In this document: piece after piece, positions 8,537-17,333 of the stretch | Layout of the letters: the number at the start of each line of letters is the position of its first letter | How positions within the stretch are numbered: the stretch's first letter is position 1 | Position numbers and translations under genes: made by a program | Source of the DNA: Rickettsia australis str. Phillips | GTDB taxonomy: Bacteria > Pseudomonadota > Alphaproteobacteria > Rickettsiales > Rickettsiaceae | Direction: 5' to 3' | Length of the DNA stretch: 64,000 nucleotides | NCBI RefSeq assembly: GCF_000273745.1 | Contig: NZ_AKVZ01000032.1 | Coordinates: 1 to 64,000 of the forward strand | The notes under the pieces: generated by a model | What the model was told of the DNA's origin: nothing | The model's database searches: none | Seen by the model: the letters and a program-made list of their open reading frames with translations, nothing else

Positions 8537-9481
8537 TTATTTGCTAACGTTATCTAAAAAATTCTGTAGTTCTTCTAAATTACTAATATTACTTAATTTA
8601 TATGGATAATTAATTTTCCGTAGCATATTGGTTAGTACGTTTCCTGCCCCTATTTCTACTATATGTGCTACGTCTAGCTGATTAAACAGCTTTAAAGTTT
8701 CACGCCATCTAACTCGTCTACATATCTGAAGAATTAAATTTTGTTTGATTTTTGTAGGATCTAGAGTAGGTTTTGCGGTATAATTTTGGATTATCGGTAT
8801 TATAGGCTTATTAATTACAGATTGATCAAGAGCTACTCGCATTTTTTCTTCTGCCGGCTTCATTAAGCTACAATGAAATGGAGCACTGACTTTCAGTTTT
8901 ATCACTTTATAACCTAAATCTTTAATTATACTAATAGCATGATCGATAGCTGTGGTTTTGCCGCTAATAACTATTTGTCCTTCGATATTATCGTTGGCAA
9001 TTTGGCATAAATTTATTTTGTTGATATCTTCTAATATTTCTTCAAGCTTTTGAAGTGGAATATTGATACAAGCTGCCATGCTTCCTTCACCTTCGGGACA
9101 TGCTTCTTGCATAGATGTACTACGTATATGAAGTAGCTTTGCTGCTGTCTCAAGGCTAATACTTTCGGTACTACATAAAGCACTATATTCACCTAGCGAA
9201 TGACCGGCAGCATAATCGCAAAGACTATCCAAATTTTTACCGGTTTCAGCCTTGATAATATTTATTATTGCCATAGATACCACCATTAATGCCGGTTGTG
9301 CGTTAGTGGTTAAGGTAAGTGCTTCAGAAGGTCCATTAAAAATTATATCAGTGAGCTTTCGATTTAGTACTTCATTAACGACTTGAAAAGTTTCTTTTGC
9401 GGGTTTAAAATTATCATAAAAATCTTTTCCCATGCCGATCAATTGCGACCCTTGACCTGGGAAGATAAAAGCTGTTTTCAT
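8537..9481 (-). CDS. fabD: Malonyl-CoA:ACP transacylase
   Basis: A 314-residue FabD that loads malonyl groups from malonyl-CoA onto acyl carrier protein for type II fatty acid synthesis in the cytosol. It begins MKTAFIFPGQGSQ, the family start. The nucleophile is Ser95 in GHSLGEYSAL, and the partner His lies in SAPFHCSLMKPAEEKM near residue 200. The length is normal and no lesion is visible. The partner genes fabG, acpP, fabF and fabH are elsewhere in this window rather than adjacent. It is flanked by decayed genes and is likely transcribed alone. Confidence 0.96.
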   Translation of the reverse strand: MKTAFIFPGQGSQLIGMGKDFYDNFKPAKETFQVVNEVLNRKLTDIIFNGPSEALTLTTNAQPALMVVSMAIINIIKAETGKNLDSLCDYAAGHSLGEYSALCSTESISLETAAKLLHIRSTSMQEACPEGEGSMAACINIPLQKLEEILEDINKINLCQIANDNIEGQIVISGKTTAIDHAISIIKDLGYKVIKLKVSAPFHCSLMKPAEEKMRVALDQSVINKPIIPIIQNYTAKPTLDPTKIKQNLILQICRRVRWRETLKLFNQLDVAHIVEIGAGNVLTNMLRKINYPYKLSNISNLEELQNFLDNVSK

Positions 9482-9689
9482 ATTTTGTATTATCGATTGA
9501 GTTTATTAATAGATTTAATTAAAATTTTCTAAAATAGTCAAATTATTTTAAGCATTTTAAAACGGTTTTTCAATTTTTACACTACATATAATTTTTACAA
9601 AAGTATTAATTTTTCTTAGCTCTATAACTTGATTACTTCCAACTAGTACTATAAATTAAACTAAGAAAATATAAACAAGGAAATTAGTT

Positions 9690-9984
9690 ATGAAGTTAAA
9701 AGAACATTTTAAAAAAGTTAGCAAGTACAGCTTTTGGTCCGTGGCTTGCTGCATTTCAAAAATTATTTAGTAACGAGGAATTAGAAGCGAAAATACTGAA
9801 TATAAAGCACAAGGAATCTGAAAAGCTAGAGGTTAATAAAAAAGATTTAGTTATTTTATCTAATAATGTTATTGAAATAGAACGAAATGTTCATGAATTA
9901 CAAGATTATTTAGATTCATATAAATATAAGTGTGATATTCCTAAATCTGATTTATTAGGGTATGATTATTACTATAATGCATAA
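9690..9984 (+). pseudogene. Small hypothetical gene broken by a one-base frameshift
   Basis: The ATG at 9690 (preceded by ACAAGG) opens MKLKEHFKK, then the frame fails at TAG. Moving one base after the A6 run at 9711-9716 gives a continuous reading ASTAFGPWLAAFQKLFSN and on to DLLGYDYYYNA, stop 9982-9984. With five A instead of six the whole would be about 97 residues, helical, with a heptad-like charged middle. I recognise no family. The function is unknown; slippage could restore some product. Confidence 0.6.
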
Positions 9985-10149
9985 ATTATTATGCTATCTG
10001 AAGTAGTGGTTTCAATAAAAATCTTATTAATTTTCTTATGACAATATTTAAATATAAATGATTTAAATTTAGGATATAGTAGTTAAATTGAAATTTAAAT
10101 AAATGTTACTACTATTATGTAATGTAAACTAAACTCTATAAAATTAATA

Positions 10150-10725
10150 ATGTTTGATCAGTTAAATATCTCATATCCTCTGTTAATAAGTATTTTTATC
10201 TTTCTTGCTGTAATCGTTATTTCTAAAATATCAAAATATGATAAAGACTTTAAAAGAAAAAAATTTAAGTATTATACAATTTTATCTAGATAAAAAATTG
10301 CTTTATAATCATTTGAATAAAAATCTTAAAAGCCCTAGAACTGAGAATTATGCTAATTCTTTTTTAGAAAATATCAAATCTTATTGGAAATTAGATGATA
10401 TCAGGATGATTTCGCAGGAAGAGCTAGTAGGTGATCAGGAGCTCAGTAGTTTATTTAAAGACAAGTTAGAAGAAGTTGCTGCATCTTTTAGATGAAACAA
10501 AAAAAGATATAACAGCTTTGTATGAGGTGCTGCATGCTAATAACGAGTCTCAGAACCAAGAAGCACATAGATTATATATATTTATTTACCGCCTGATCAA
10601 ATAAAGAAGCAAGACGCCAAAAACTTATTTATGTAAAATCTCCGTATAAATTTACTAAGGAAGAAATTGAAATACTAGATATTTATATACATTTAGTGCA
10701 GTTATTTAATACTAACTCGGAGTAA
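10150..10725 (+). pseudogene. Membrane-anchored hypothetical gene with several frameshifts
   Basis: An N-terminal piece from ATG 10150 has one membrane segment (PLLISIFIFLAVIVI) and a basic tail. It leaves frame at an A7 run (10257-10263). Read with six A, it runs into KNLSIIQFYLDKKLLYNHLN and on to SSLFKDKLEEVAASF, the piece ending at 10495. A T4 run (10486-10489) marks the next break, after which DETKKDITALYEVLHANNES follows. After a further break near 10610, KSPYKFTKEEIEILDIYIHL closes at a stop at 10723-10725. Three breaks make this a decayed gene. The ancestral product would be a single-span membrane protein with a long helical domain; I recognise no family. Confidence 0.55.
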
Positions 10726-11096
10726 GCTAGGAAGTAATTGCTAAAAGCGGGAATAATACTAAGGACATTTTCCAATCCATGCAGCCATTCTTTAACAATA
10801 GCTAATTGACTTTTTTAAAAAATTAATTAAAACCTTCCGCAAGAGTAGCAGTAATGTTATTCTTGGGTGTAGAAGTCCTTTATCACAGATGGTTACATTA
10901 TCCATTTAAAAATGCTCCTCAACTTTGTCATGGTTGGAGTGATAGTAGCTATGTCCAAGGTTTAAGGTGTAAATTTTAAATCTAAAAGCTATTATAACTG
11001 TTCTGTGACGGTTCTTTGAACGCCTCAACCCCCCAAACCCAAGGTCAAAATTTTTGGTGGTTGAAACTTGAGCAATTTAAGTTTGGGAGCATTTAA
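10726..11096. other. Stretch without a convincing gene
   Basis: A 42-codon open frame (ATG at 10854, MLFLGVEVLYHRWLHYPF) is present but too short and isolated to support. A C-rich run (CCCCCCAAACCCAAGG, about 11028) is unusual for this AT-rich DNA. I see no RNA gene, terminator or repeat of the families found elsewhere. Confidence 0.3.
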
Positions 11097-11270
11097 GTGT
11101 TAAATCAAGGTAAAAAAAGCATCTACGATATAGTATTAGATTCTACTGAACAAGAGATAAATATGCTAAAAGATGAAATTGCATTTTTATTAAAAAATCC
11201 TGTCATAAAAGAAGATATAGAGAGAATCGAGCAACGTTTAGGAGAGTTGGAAAGCCGAATAATGACTTAA
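11097..11270 (+). CDS. Small hypothetical coiled-coil-like protein
   Basis: A GTG start at 11097, preceded by GGGAGC, opens 57 codons: an N-terminal SIYDIVLDSTEQEINML, then a strongly heptad-like acidic helix (KEDIERIEQRLGELESRI) to the stop at 11268-11270. The pattern of hydrophobic and charged residues looks like a selected protein rather than chance. It ends 11 bases from the convergent addA stop. No family is recognised. It might be the conserved end of a longer gene whose 5' part has been lost. Confidence 0.4.
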   Translation: MLNQGKKSIYDIVLDSTEQEINMLKDEIAFLLKNPVIKEDIERIEQRLGELESRIMT

Positions 11271-11281
11271 TAAAGCAGCTG

Positions 11282-13738
11282 TTAATCAAAAGTTTGCTTG
11301 ACTATTTCATACCAGCAATTTTCAGGAGTGTTAGATTTATTACTAAAACCGCATATAATTAGCTGGTCTTTAGCTCTTGTCATTGCAACATAGAGTAGTC
11401 TGATATATTCTTGCAAATCTTGTAATTTTTCAGCTTCTTTTAATTCTTGTAAGAACTCCGGCGTATCTACAATATTAGCAGAGAAGAACATTTCCCCTTT
11501 ATTGTCCCAAATAAATTGATTGCTACTTACCGGCAAAGTAGTAGAATCGCATAATATAACAATAGGAGCTTCAAGTCCTTTAGAACCGTGGACGGTCATT
11601 ACTCTTATTTTATCTGAATGCTCCATATCACGTTTGATGTAGATATCGTTATTCTCAAACCAAGCAACGAATCCTTGCAGTGAATTATCTATATCATTTG
11701 CATAGTTTTTGCTTAACGTTAATAGCTCATTTATCATATCATCACTATCATCATCGTAAATCTCTCGTAAATTTAGATTATTCACCACTAAATCAAAGAA
11801 ATTCTCAACAGTCGATATTTTATAAATTTCAATTAGGGAATTTAACTTAGCATATATTTCTTCACAAGCAGATAGATTATCCCATAAACTATTATCGTTT
11901 TTATTTACAAGAAGTTCGTATAATTGCTTTTCATTAATGCCGATAATCGGTGATTTTAGTAAGCCGGCAAGGTTTAAATCATCATCTGGTAGTAATACAA
12001 ATTTAGCCACGGACATTAAATCCATTATAGTTAGATTTTCTTTAATATTAATTCTATCGCTTATCTCAACGTTAAGCTTAGCTTTACTAAGTTCTTTTAT
12101 AAGATTATTGCTAAATTCATCTCTCTTTCTTACTAATATCATGAAATCTTTTGCAGATATTTTGCTTACGGTAGACGGTAAAATTGCTTTGCTTTCTATT
12201 TGTTCTTGTATAAAATTTACAATTTTTTCTATAAGTAAATCAGCAGCAGATTTAGAATTTGCATAATCTTCAGGCAATGCCCAAAAAAGCTCTTCTTGTT
12301 TTTCACTCATTACTAAAGGCCAAATTGTCACTAGACCTTGATGTGTACGAAATGAGGATATTAAAGGATTATCCGCAAGGAATAAACTAGGGTAATTGGA
12401 TTTTATATTTTTCAAAACATTATGAGTAAATTGTAAAATCTCTGCACATGATCTATAAGAAGATGCAAGGGTGATATTTTTGAATTTTTTATTAGCACTT
12501 GTAAGGTTTGCTTCTAGTTGCTCCTTTACTAAGCTGAAATTATGAAGATCAGCCCCTTGAAAACTGAAGATGGACTGTTTATCGTCACCAACGATAAAGG
12601 TACTATTACTTGGTTTATCTGCTGCATTAAACGCTGTTATTAAAGTAGTGATAATATTCCACTGCGGGGGACTTGTGTCCTGTGCTTCGTCAACAAGAAT
12701 GTGGTTTATCTCGTTTTCAAGCTTGTGCAACAACCAACCATGCGTAGTTTTATTATTCAGTAATTTTTCGGTGTAGTAAATTAGATCATCGTAATCGAGT
12801 AAATTATTTTCTTCTTTATATGAATCGTATTTTTTTAAAATAATATGAGCAAGTTTAGTAAGTAAGTTCGTATGATATGCTAGCTTCTCTATGCGATGCA
12901 ACTCATCTAAACGGTAAATTTCAGAGTTAATTTTTTTTAGCTCTAGCAATAATTTAGGATATTTTCTTGTTAATTCTTTCGATAAAAGGCTTTTACGTTT
13001 TTTTCCATCTTTTGTAAAAAAGATTTCTTTCGGTTCTATTTCCAAATCATATTCTGCAAATAAGTTTTTTACCTTATCGTAAATATTATTTAATTCCCCT
13101 AACGCTAATCTTTTATTATATATTTCATTTGGAATAGTTTTATGAGTAAATAACTTCTTGAATTTAATTTTCTGCTCGATTATTTCAGTAAAAATATCTT
13201 GCAGAGTTATTTCATGAAAGCGGTTAAGTAAAATTTTAATTAAGTCATTATGCTCATCACTTAAGTAGATTTCATTTCTGATATTTAGGAAGATATCTTG
13301 TAATTTAGTTTCTTCAAGAATTTTAAATTCCGGTGTGATACCTGCTTCTAAAGGAAAAGTGTTAAGGATTTTTTGACAAAACGCATGAATTGTATAGATA
13401 TTTAAAGGCTCGTTGCTATTTAGTATTTTATCGTATAAAGTTTTTGTGTTTTCTATTTCGTGAGGTAGCGGCTTATTACCACTCATTAAGAAGAGTTCAT
13501 TTTCTAATTTTTCTTCATCACAAAGAGAAAGATGTTTAAGCTTACTATTAATTCTTGCGTGCATCTCTATAGCTGCAGCATTAGTAAAAGTAAGGCATAA
13601 AATATTGGTAGGTTCTGCGCCTGTTATTAACAAACGTAAAAATCGATCGGTTAGGATTTTGGTTTTACCTGTACCGGCAGATGCCGATACCCAAACAGAA
13701 TAATTAGGATCGGATGCTTGTTGTTGTAAATTGCTCAT
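11282..13738 (-). CDS. addA: AddA-type UvrD/Rep superfamily 1 helicase without nuclease domain
   Basis: An 818-residue ATP-dependent DNA helicase of the AddA family, which with AddB processes double-strand breaks for RecA. Walker A is ASAGTGKT (residues 19-26), motif II is VDEAQD (Asp350-Asp354), motif III-like FIVGDDKQSIFSFQGAD follows, and motif VI is LLYVAMTRAKDQL near the end. Typical alphaproteobacterial AddA proteins are around 1150 residues and end in a PD-(D/E)XK nuclease. This one stops about 35 residues after motif VI, so the nuclease is absent. It may rely on AddB for cutting or act only as a helicase. It is the last gene of the lpxI-coaE-dnaQ-surf1-addA series, 50 bases after surf1. 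addB is not in the window. Confidence 0.85.
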   Translation of the reverse strand: MSNLQQQASDPNYSVWVSASAGTGKTKILTDRFLRLLITGAEPTNILCLTFTNAAAIEMHARINSKLKHLSLCDEEKLENELFLMSGNKPLPHEIENTKTLYDKILNSNEPLNIYTIHAFCQKILNTFPLEAGITPEFKILEETKLQDIFLNIRNEIYLSDEHNDLIKILLNRFHEITLQDIFTEIIEQKIKFKKLFTHKTIPNEIYNKRLALGELNNIYDKVKNLFAEYDLEIEPKEIFFTKDGKKRKSLLSKELTRKYPKLLLELKKINSEIYRLDELHRIEKLAYHTNLLTKLAHIILKKYDSYKEENNLLDYDDLIYYTEKLLNNKTTHGWLLHKLENEINHILVDEAQDTSPPQWNIITTLITAFNAADKPSNSTFIVGDDKQSIFSFQGADLHNFSLVKEQLEANLTSANKKFKNITLASSYRSCAEILQFTHNVLKNIKSNYPSLFLADNPLISSFRTHQGLVTIWPLVMSEKQEELFWALPEDYANSKSAADLLIEKIVNFIQEQIESKAILPSTVSKISAKDFMILVRKRDEFSNNLIKELSKAKLNVEISDRINIKENLTIMDLMSVAKFVLLPDDDLNLAGLLKSPIIGINEKQLYELLVNKNDNSLWDNLSACEEIYAKLNSLIEIYKISTVENFFDLVVNNLNLREIYDDDSDDMINELLTLSKNYANDIDNSLQGFVAWFENNDIYIKRDMEHSDKIRVMTVHGSKGLEAPIVILCDSTTLPVSSNQFIWDNKGEMFFSANIVDTPEFLQELKEAEKLQDLQEYIRLLYVAMTRAKDQLIICGFSNKSNTPENCWYEIVKQTFD

Positions 13739-13752
13739 TTATATATCGATTA

Positions 13753-13830
13753 CTGGACCCCGTGGCTTAACCACGGGGTCCAGTCTTTTTAATTATTTTT
13801 CTGGATCCCACGATCAAGTCGTGGGATGAC
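13753..13830. repeat. GTGGTCAAG-type palindromic element at the addA/surf1 junction
   Basis: It runs from CTGGACCCCGTGGCTTAACC to TCAAGTCGTGGGATGAC. It overlaps the 3' end of surf1 and supplies its last codons and stop (13789), while its other half is the spacer before addA. Confidence 0.85.
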
Positions 13831-14511
13831 ATCCACGGCCATATAACGACGCCGATAAATCATATATATTACGATTAAAGAAATAGCAAGACCAAACCAA
13901 GTTAAGGCATATTCTAAATGGTCATTTCTGATTGCTGCTAAATGATTTATCGCAAGTGGTAATAAAATATCTAGATTGCTAATATCTTTTCCTTCCGTGA
14001 TAATATAAAAATTCTCTAGATTTAATTCTAAGGTTTGAGAGGCTTCTTTTAAATCTAAAGTTAGCCACACATTATTTTTTATATCGTTAGCCGGTAAGTA
14101 GCTACGAGTTTTTTCAGACGGCATAGTAACACCGATAATCTCATGTTGCTGGTCGTTTGTAGCTTGGGTGATAATATTTTTATTGCGATTACTGAACCAA
14201 CCTCGTGCTACTAAAATAACTTTATCTTCTATGGTTTTAAAAGGAGTAACTAAATAATAGCCGTCTTTTTCACTCGACATTGACCTTCTACCATATAAAT
14301 ATATGTCTTTATTAGGTAAAAATTGACCGGTAATTTTTACTTTGTGATAAGGTAAATTGTCTTGAATTTCTGCTAAATTAATTGCCGGTGAGGTTAGATT
14401 AGCTTGCATCGAAGCTAAAAATAACTTCTTTTCTTTTAATCGACTAAGCTGCCAAAAGCCCAAAGAGACGAGTACTATAAAGATTATAAGTACAAGGAAA
14501 TTTGTTTTCAT
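13789..14511 (-). CDS. surf1: SURF1 family cytochrome oxidase assembly protein, element-derived tail
   Basis: A 240-residue SURF1/Shy1 homologue, an inner membrane factor helping heme a insertion into cytochrome c oxidase. It has an N-terminal membrane helix ending GFWQLSRLKEKKLFL, the central ILVARGWFSNRNKN motif, and a second helix near the C-terminus (YALTWFGLAISLIVIYMIY). The final residues (about DVIPRLDRGIQKN) are not SURF1 sequence. They are the reading of a GTGGTCAAG-type palindromic element, so an insertion replaced the natural stop. Membrane topology should be unaffected. Its neighbours are dnaQ upstream and addA downstream. Confidence 0.92.
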   Translation of the reverse strand: MKTNFLVLIIFIVLVSLGFWQLSRLKEKKLFLASMQANLTSPAINLAEIQDNLPYHKVKITGQFLPNKDIYLYGRRSMSSEKDGYYLVTPFKTIEDKVILVARGWFSNRNKNIITQATNDQQHEIIGVTMPSEKTRSYLPANDIKNNVWLTLDLKEASQTLELNLENFYIITEGKDISNLDILLPLAINHLAAIRNDHLEYALTWFGLAISLIVIYMIYRRRYMAVDVIPRLDRGIQKNN

Positions 14512-14538
14512 AGGTAAGTTTAAGGAAGGTTGATAATT

Positions 14539-14659
14539 GTCATTGCGAGGAAAAACTGTAAGTTTTGACGAAGCAATCCAGTTAAAAATTCTGATTTACA
14601 GAATTTTTTTTTCATTATTTTCTGGATTGCCGCGTCACCTACTGCTCCTCGCAATGACG
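14539..14659. repeat. CATTGCGAG-type palindromic element at the surf1/dnaQ junction
   Basis: It is bounded by GTCATTGCGAGG and CCTCGCAATGAC, with GCAATCCAG/CTGGATTGC inside and a TTCTGATTTACAGAA core. It fills most of the 153-base gap and ends six bases from the dnaQ stop. Confidence 0.87.
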
Positions 14660-14664
14660 TTTTA

Positions 14665-15354
14665 CTAAGCAGTTTTTAAAATACTACTAAGAAACTCTTT
14701 ATGTTTTTGCAGCTCTTCTTTTGTAGGTTTAATAACAATAGTAGCGTGCTCTGTTTTGCTATTTACTTGATTAGTTGCTAAATTATTTATTCCAGCAGAT
14801 TTATCAACCATTTTAAAAGCGGATTGTCTACCACCCGTTAGTCCCACATATACTTCTGCAAGTAATGCCGCATCTTTCAAAGCCCCGTGAAGCTGCCTAC
14901 CTGAATTATCAACTTTAAATCTTTTACATAATGCATCAAGATTATATTTTGAGCCTGGAAACATACTTCTAGCCATAACTAGAGTGTCTATAGCATTGGA
15001 CAGTTCTAAAAGTTTGATTTCTACTCTTTTTAATAATGATAATTCGTGATTTAGAAATTTAATATCGAACGGAGCATTATGAATAACAAGCTTGCTATCT
15101 GCAATAAATTCTAAAAAATCATCAGCTATTGTATGAAACAAAGGTTTGTCCTTTAAAAATTCACCGGAAATACCGTGAATTCTATAAGCATCAAACGGCA
15201 TGTCTCGCTCAGGATTAATATAAAAATGAAAATTCCTACCTGTTAATACCTTGTTCATCATTTCAATTGCACCGATTTCGACAATTCGGTGACCTTGTCG
15301 TGGGTCAAGTCCCGTAGTTTCGGTATCTAAAATTATTTCTCTTAAACTCGACAT
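14665..15354 (-). CDS. dnaQ: DNA polymerase III epsilon subunit (3'-5' proofreading exonuclease)
   Basis: A 229-residue DEDDh exonuclease that proofreads for the replicase DnaE, also encoded in this window. Exo I is [11 protein letters not shown] (Asp and Glu metal ligands), Exo II is [15 protein letters not shown], and Exo III is [15 protein letters not shown] with the catalytic His and Asp. A Lys/Glu-rich C-terminal tail after residue 180 is the usual alpha-subunit binding part. Length is normal and no lesion is seen. Palindromic elements sit at both ends of the gene. Confidence 0.95.
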   Translation of the reverse strand: MSSLREIILDTETTGLDPRQGHRIVEIGAIEMMNKVLTGRNFHFYINPERDMPFDAYRIHGISGEFLKDKPLFHTIADDFLEFIADSKLVIHNAPFDIKFLNHELSLLKRVEIKLLELSNAIDTLVMARSMFPGSKYNLDALCKRFKVDNSGRQLHGALKDAALLAEVYVGLTGGRQSAFKMVDKSAGINNLATNQVNSKTEHATIVIKPTKEELQKHKEFLSSILKTA

Positions 15355-15382
15355 TCCAAATCCTTTATTAGTCTCTTAAAAT

Positions 15383-15621
15383 TGTCACTGCGAGCGGGTG
15401 TTGTTGCGTGGATACCAAAACCGTCATTGCGAGGAGCGGAGCAACACGGCAATCCAGAAAAAGATTAAAAAATTCTATAAATCCGAATTTTTAACTGGAT
15501 TGCTTCGTCGAATTACTAAGTAATTCTTCTCGCAATGACGACTGGTGGTCTACGGAACAATACCTACGCGTGAATGACATAAGTACCATACAACAAGCTT
15601 ACAATTTCCTCGCAATGACGA
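15383..15621. repeat. Nested CATTGCGAG-type elements at the dnaQ/coaE junction
   Basis: A complete element (15423-15540, CGTCATTGCGAGGAGCGG to TTCTCGCAATGACG) lies inside another split copy (GTCACTGCGAGCGGG at 15384 and TCCTCGCAATGACG at 15607). The right half codes for the last residues of CoaE. Confidence 0.82.
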
Positions 15622-16174
15622 GAATTAGCTGTGCTATTTGTTTTTCCAAGTCTAACATATCAACGCCGCTATTTATAGCAAAATCTGCTTTTGCTATTTT
15701 GCTCTCTTGTGATAGCTGAATTTTTTTGATTTTATTATAAATCTCTATATCAAATGAAGTTCTTGTGATCGCTCTTTGCATTCTTATTTCTTCAGAGCAG
15801 TATATTGTTACGACAAAATCAAAATATTTATCAAATTTTGCTTCATAAAGCAACGGTATTTCGGCAAAACCAAATTTGAAATTAGCATTTTCTTTTTTAA
15901 ATAAAATGAGTTTATCTATCAGTAATGGGTAAATAAAATTTTGTAGTTTTTCTCTAGCTAGGTCGTTATTGTAAATTAAATTACTGATTTTTCCGATATT
16001 GAAAGATGCAAGTTCAGGTAGTAATTTTAATATTTGAGTTTGTACGCTCAAATCTTTATATAATGCTTTTATGCACCTATCGGCACAAAAAGTTTTATAT
16101 CCTTTTTCCGCGAAATAATCCAAAATAAAAGTTTTCCCCGATGCATAGCTACCGGTAATACCTATTGCTAACAT
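15599..16174 (-). CDS. coaE: Dephospho-CoA kinase
   Basis: A 191-residue P-loop kinase that phosphorylates dephospho-CoA, the last step of CoA synthesis. The P-loop is GITGSYASGKT (residues 5-15). Typical CoaE features follow: FCADRCIKALYK, then FGFAEIPLLYEAKFDKYFD and CSEEIRMQRAITR. The last residues (LVIARKL) are encoded by the edge of a palindromic element, which replaced the original terminus. Its start overlaps the end of lpxI by 7 bases, indicating translational coupling. Rickettsia lack most upstream CoA steps and are thought to import intermediates. Confidence 0.93.
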   Translation of the reverse strand: MLAIGITGSYASGKTFILDYFAEKGYKTFCADRCIKALYKDLSVQTQILKLLPELASFNIGKISNLIYNNDLAREKLQNFIYPLLIDKLILFKKENANFKFGFAEIPLLYEAKFDKYFDFVVTIYCSEEIRMQRAITRTSFDIEIYNKIKKIQLSQESKIAKADFAINSGVDMLDLEKQIAQLILVIARKL

Positions 16175-16983
16175 TTTGTTATAAAAATTTTATGTTCATT
16201 AGCGAGTTTGATAGTTAATTCTTCTTCAACTATAATTACGTTATTTTTCTGAATCGCTACTCCTTTGTAATTATATTTAGCAAGATTCTTTATAGTATCA
16301 GGACCAATTGTTGGCATATCTAGTCTATTATCTTGACCTAATTTCGGTATTTTTACTAGCACTCCCTCATGGGATTTTTTACGTAAATCTGCACATCTCG
16401 CTATTAAATTATCCGTCCCTTCGGCAGCTTCTATACCTAGTATGTAGCCATTTTCAACTATAACCGATTGTGCGATGTCAAATGAACTTAAATGATTTAA
16501 TAATTTTACTCCAAGCTCAATATCATTTTTATCTGAACTGGTAGAGTTAGTATCGGTTATAATATTGGAGTTACCTTGTTGATTTTTATATATTTCGTTA
16601 CTTGAAATTACTTTAAAACCGTAGCTTTCAAAAAAATCCGCTACTATTTTTAGCAAATTATCATCTCCTCGAATTTTTTGCCCAACTATTTTGAACAGCA
16701 ATAAACCACCTATTTTATCTACGGATAAATTTTTAAAATTTGGTCTATTAACTCCGCCTATAAAAATAATATTTTGTACCTCATTATCCTTAAAATATCT
16801 TATAGCTTCACCAACCATACCGATTTTTAAAATCTTATATTCAAAATCTTTAATTTGATCTATATCAGCTTCGTCTTTAATCGCCGCTATATAACACTTG
16901 CCGCCTTTCTTTGTATAGTTATATGCTATTAAGTAAGGTAATGAACCTCTGCCTGCGATAATTCCAAGATTTGGTAGCATCAT
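16168..16983 (-). CDS. lpxI: UDP-2,3-diacylglucosamine pyrophosphatase, LpxI type
   Basis: A 271-residue LpxI (DUF1009) hydrolase, making lipid X from UDP-2,3-diacylglucosamine in lipid A synthesis; it is the alphaproteobacterial replacement for LpxH. Family marks are LGIIAGRGSLPYLIA at the N-terminus, FIGGVNRPNF, KIRGDDNLLKIVADFFESYG, GIEAAEGTDNLIARCADL and RLDMPTIGPDTIKN. Full length. A second in-frame Met (codon 2) could serve as the start. It is the first gene of the minus-strand series; coaE overlaps its end. Divergent from it lies ssrA, so their promoters share the 16984-17094 gap. Confidence 0.93.
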   Translation of the reverse strand: MMLPNLGIIAGRGSLPYLIAYNYTKKGGKCYIAAIKDEADIDQIKDFEYKILKIGMVGEAIRYFKDNEVQNIIFIGGVNRPNFKNLSVDKIGGLLLFKIVGQKIRGDDNLLKIVADFFESYGFKVISSNEIYKNQQGNSNIITDTNSTSSDKNDIELGVKLLNHLSSFDIAQSVIVENGYILGIEAAEGTDNLIARCADLRKKSHEGVLVKIPKLGQDNRLDMPTIGPDTIKNLAKYNYKGVAIQKNNVIIVEEELTIKLANEHKIFITKC

Positions 16984-17058
16984 TAAGTTTTTAATTTAGA
17001 ATTCTAAACATTTATTATAAGTCCATTTTTAATATAAATCTAGAATTCTTATTTGACC

Positions 17059-17087
17059 TTTACATTTTAATCAAATTAAGGCATAAT
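17059..17087 (+). promoter_or_regulatory. Probable sigma-70 promoter of ssrA
   Basis: TTTACA (17059-17064), a 17-base spacer and CATAAT (17082-17087) match the consensus well. They are placed just before the acceptor piece of the tmRNA gene. TTGACC at 17053 is a second possible -35, but its spacing to CATAAT (23) is too long. Confidence 0.55.
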
Positions 17088-17174
17088 ATTTGGTGCTAGT
17101 AGTATAGCTATAGTAATAAACGTAATTTAGAATAGAGGTTGCGGACTCGGGGGCAGTACCCGACGCCTCCACCA

Positions 17175-17196
17175 ATACTCGATGAACTTCGTATAC
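17175..17196. repeat. RPE1 terminal fragment in the tmRNA spacer
   Basis: AATACTCGATGAACTTC, just after the acceptor CCA, is the reverse complement of the terminus GAAGTTCATCGAGTATA shared by RPE1-type copies at 42214-42367 and 49734-49882. Confidence 0.6.
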
Positions 17197-17207
17197 CAGT
17201 CGATATC

Positions 17208-17333
17208 AATACTGCTTATCTTTTAAAAATTGTATTTTATTTTGAGAGGTGAGCACCCGCAGCCTATACTTAATAGGTAAGGATGCGAATCCTTGATAAA
17301 ATGAAATGCAATTTTTAAAAGATAAGCAGTATT
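17208..17333 (+). repeat. Perfect 25-bp inverted repeat in the tmRNA intervening segment
   Basis: AATACTGCTTATC plus TTTTAAAAATTG (17208-17232) is exactly complementary to 17309-17333. About a dozen further bases pair imperfectly inside (TATTTTATTTT with ATAAAATGAAATG). In the transcript this forms a long hairpin presenting the loop GAGGTGAGCACCCGCAGCC. It lies wholly inside the excised spacer and ends four bases before the coding piece. Confidence 0.85.
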
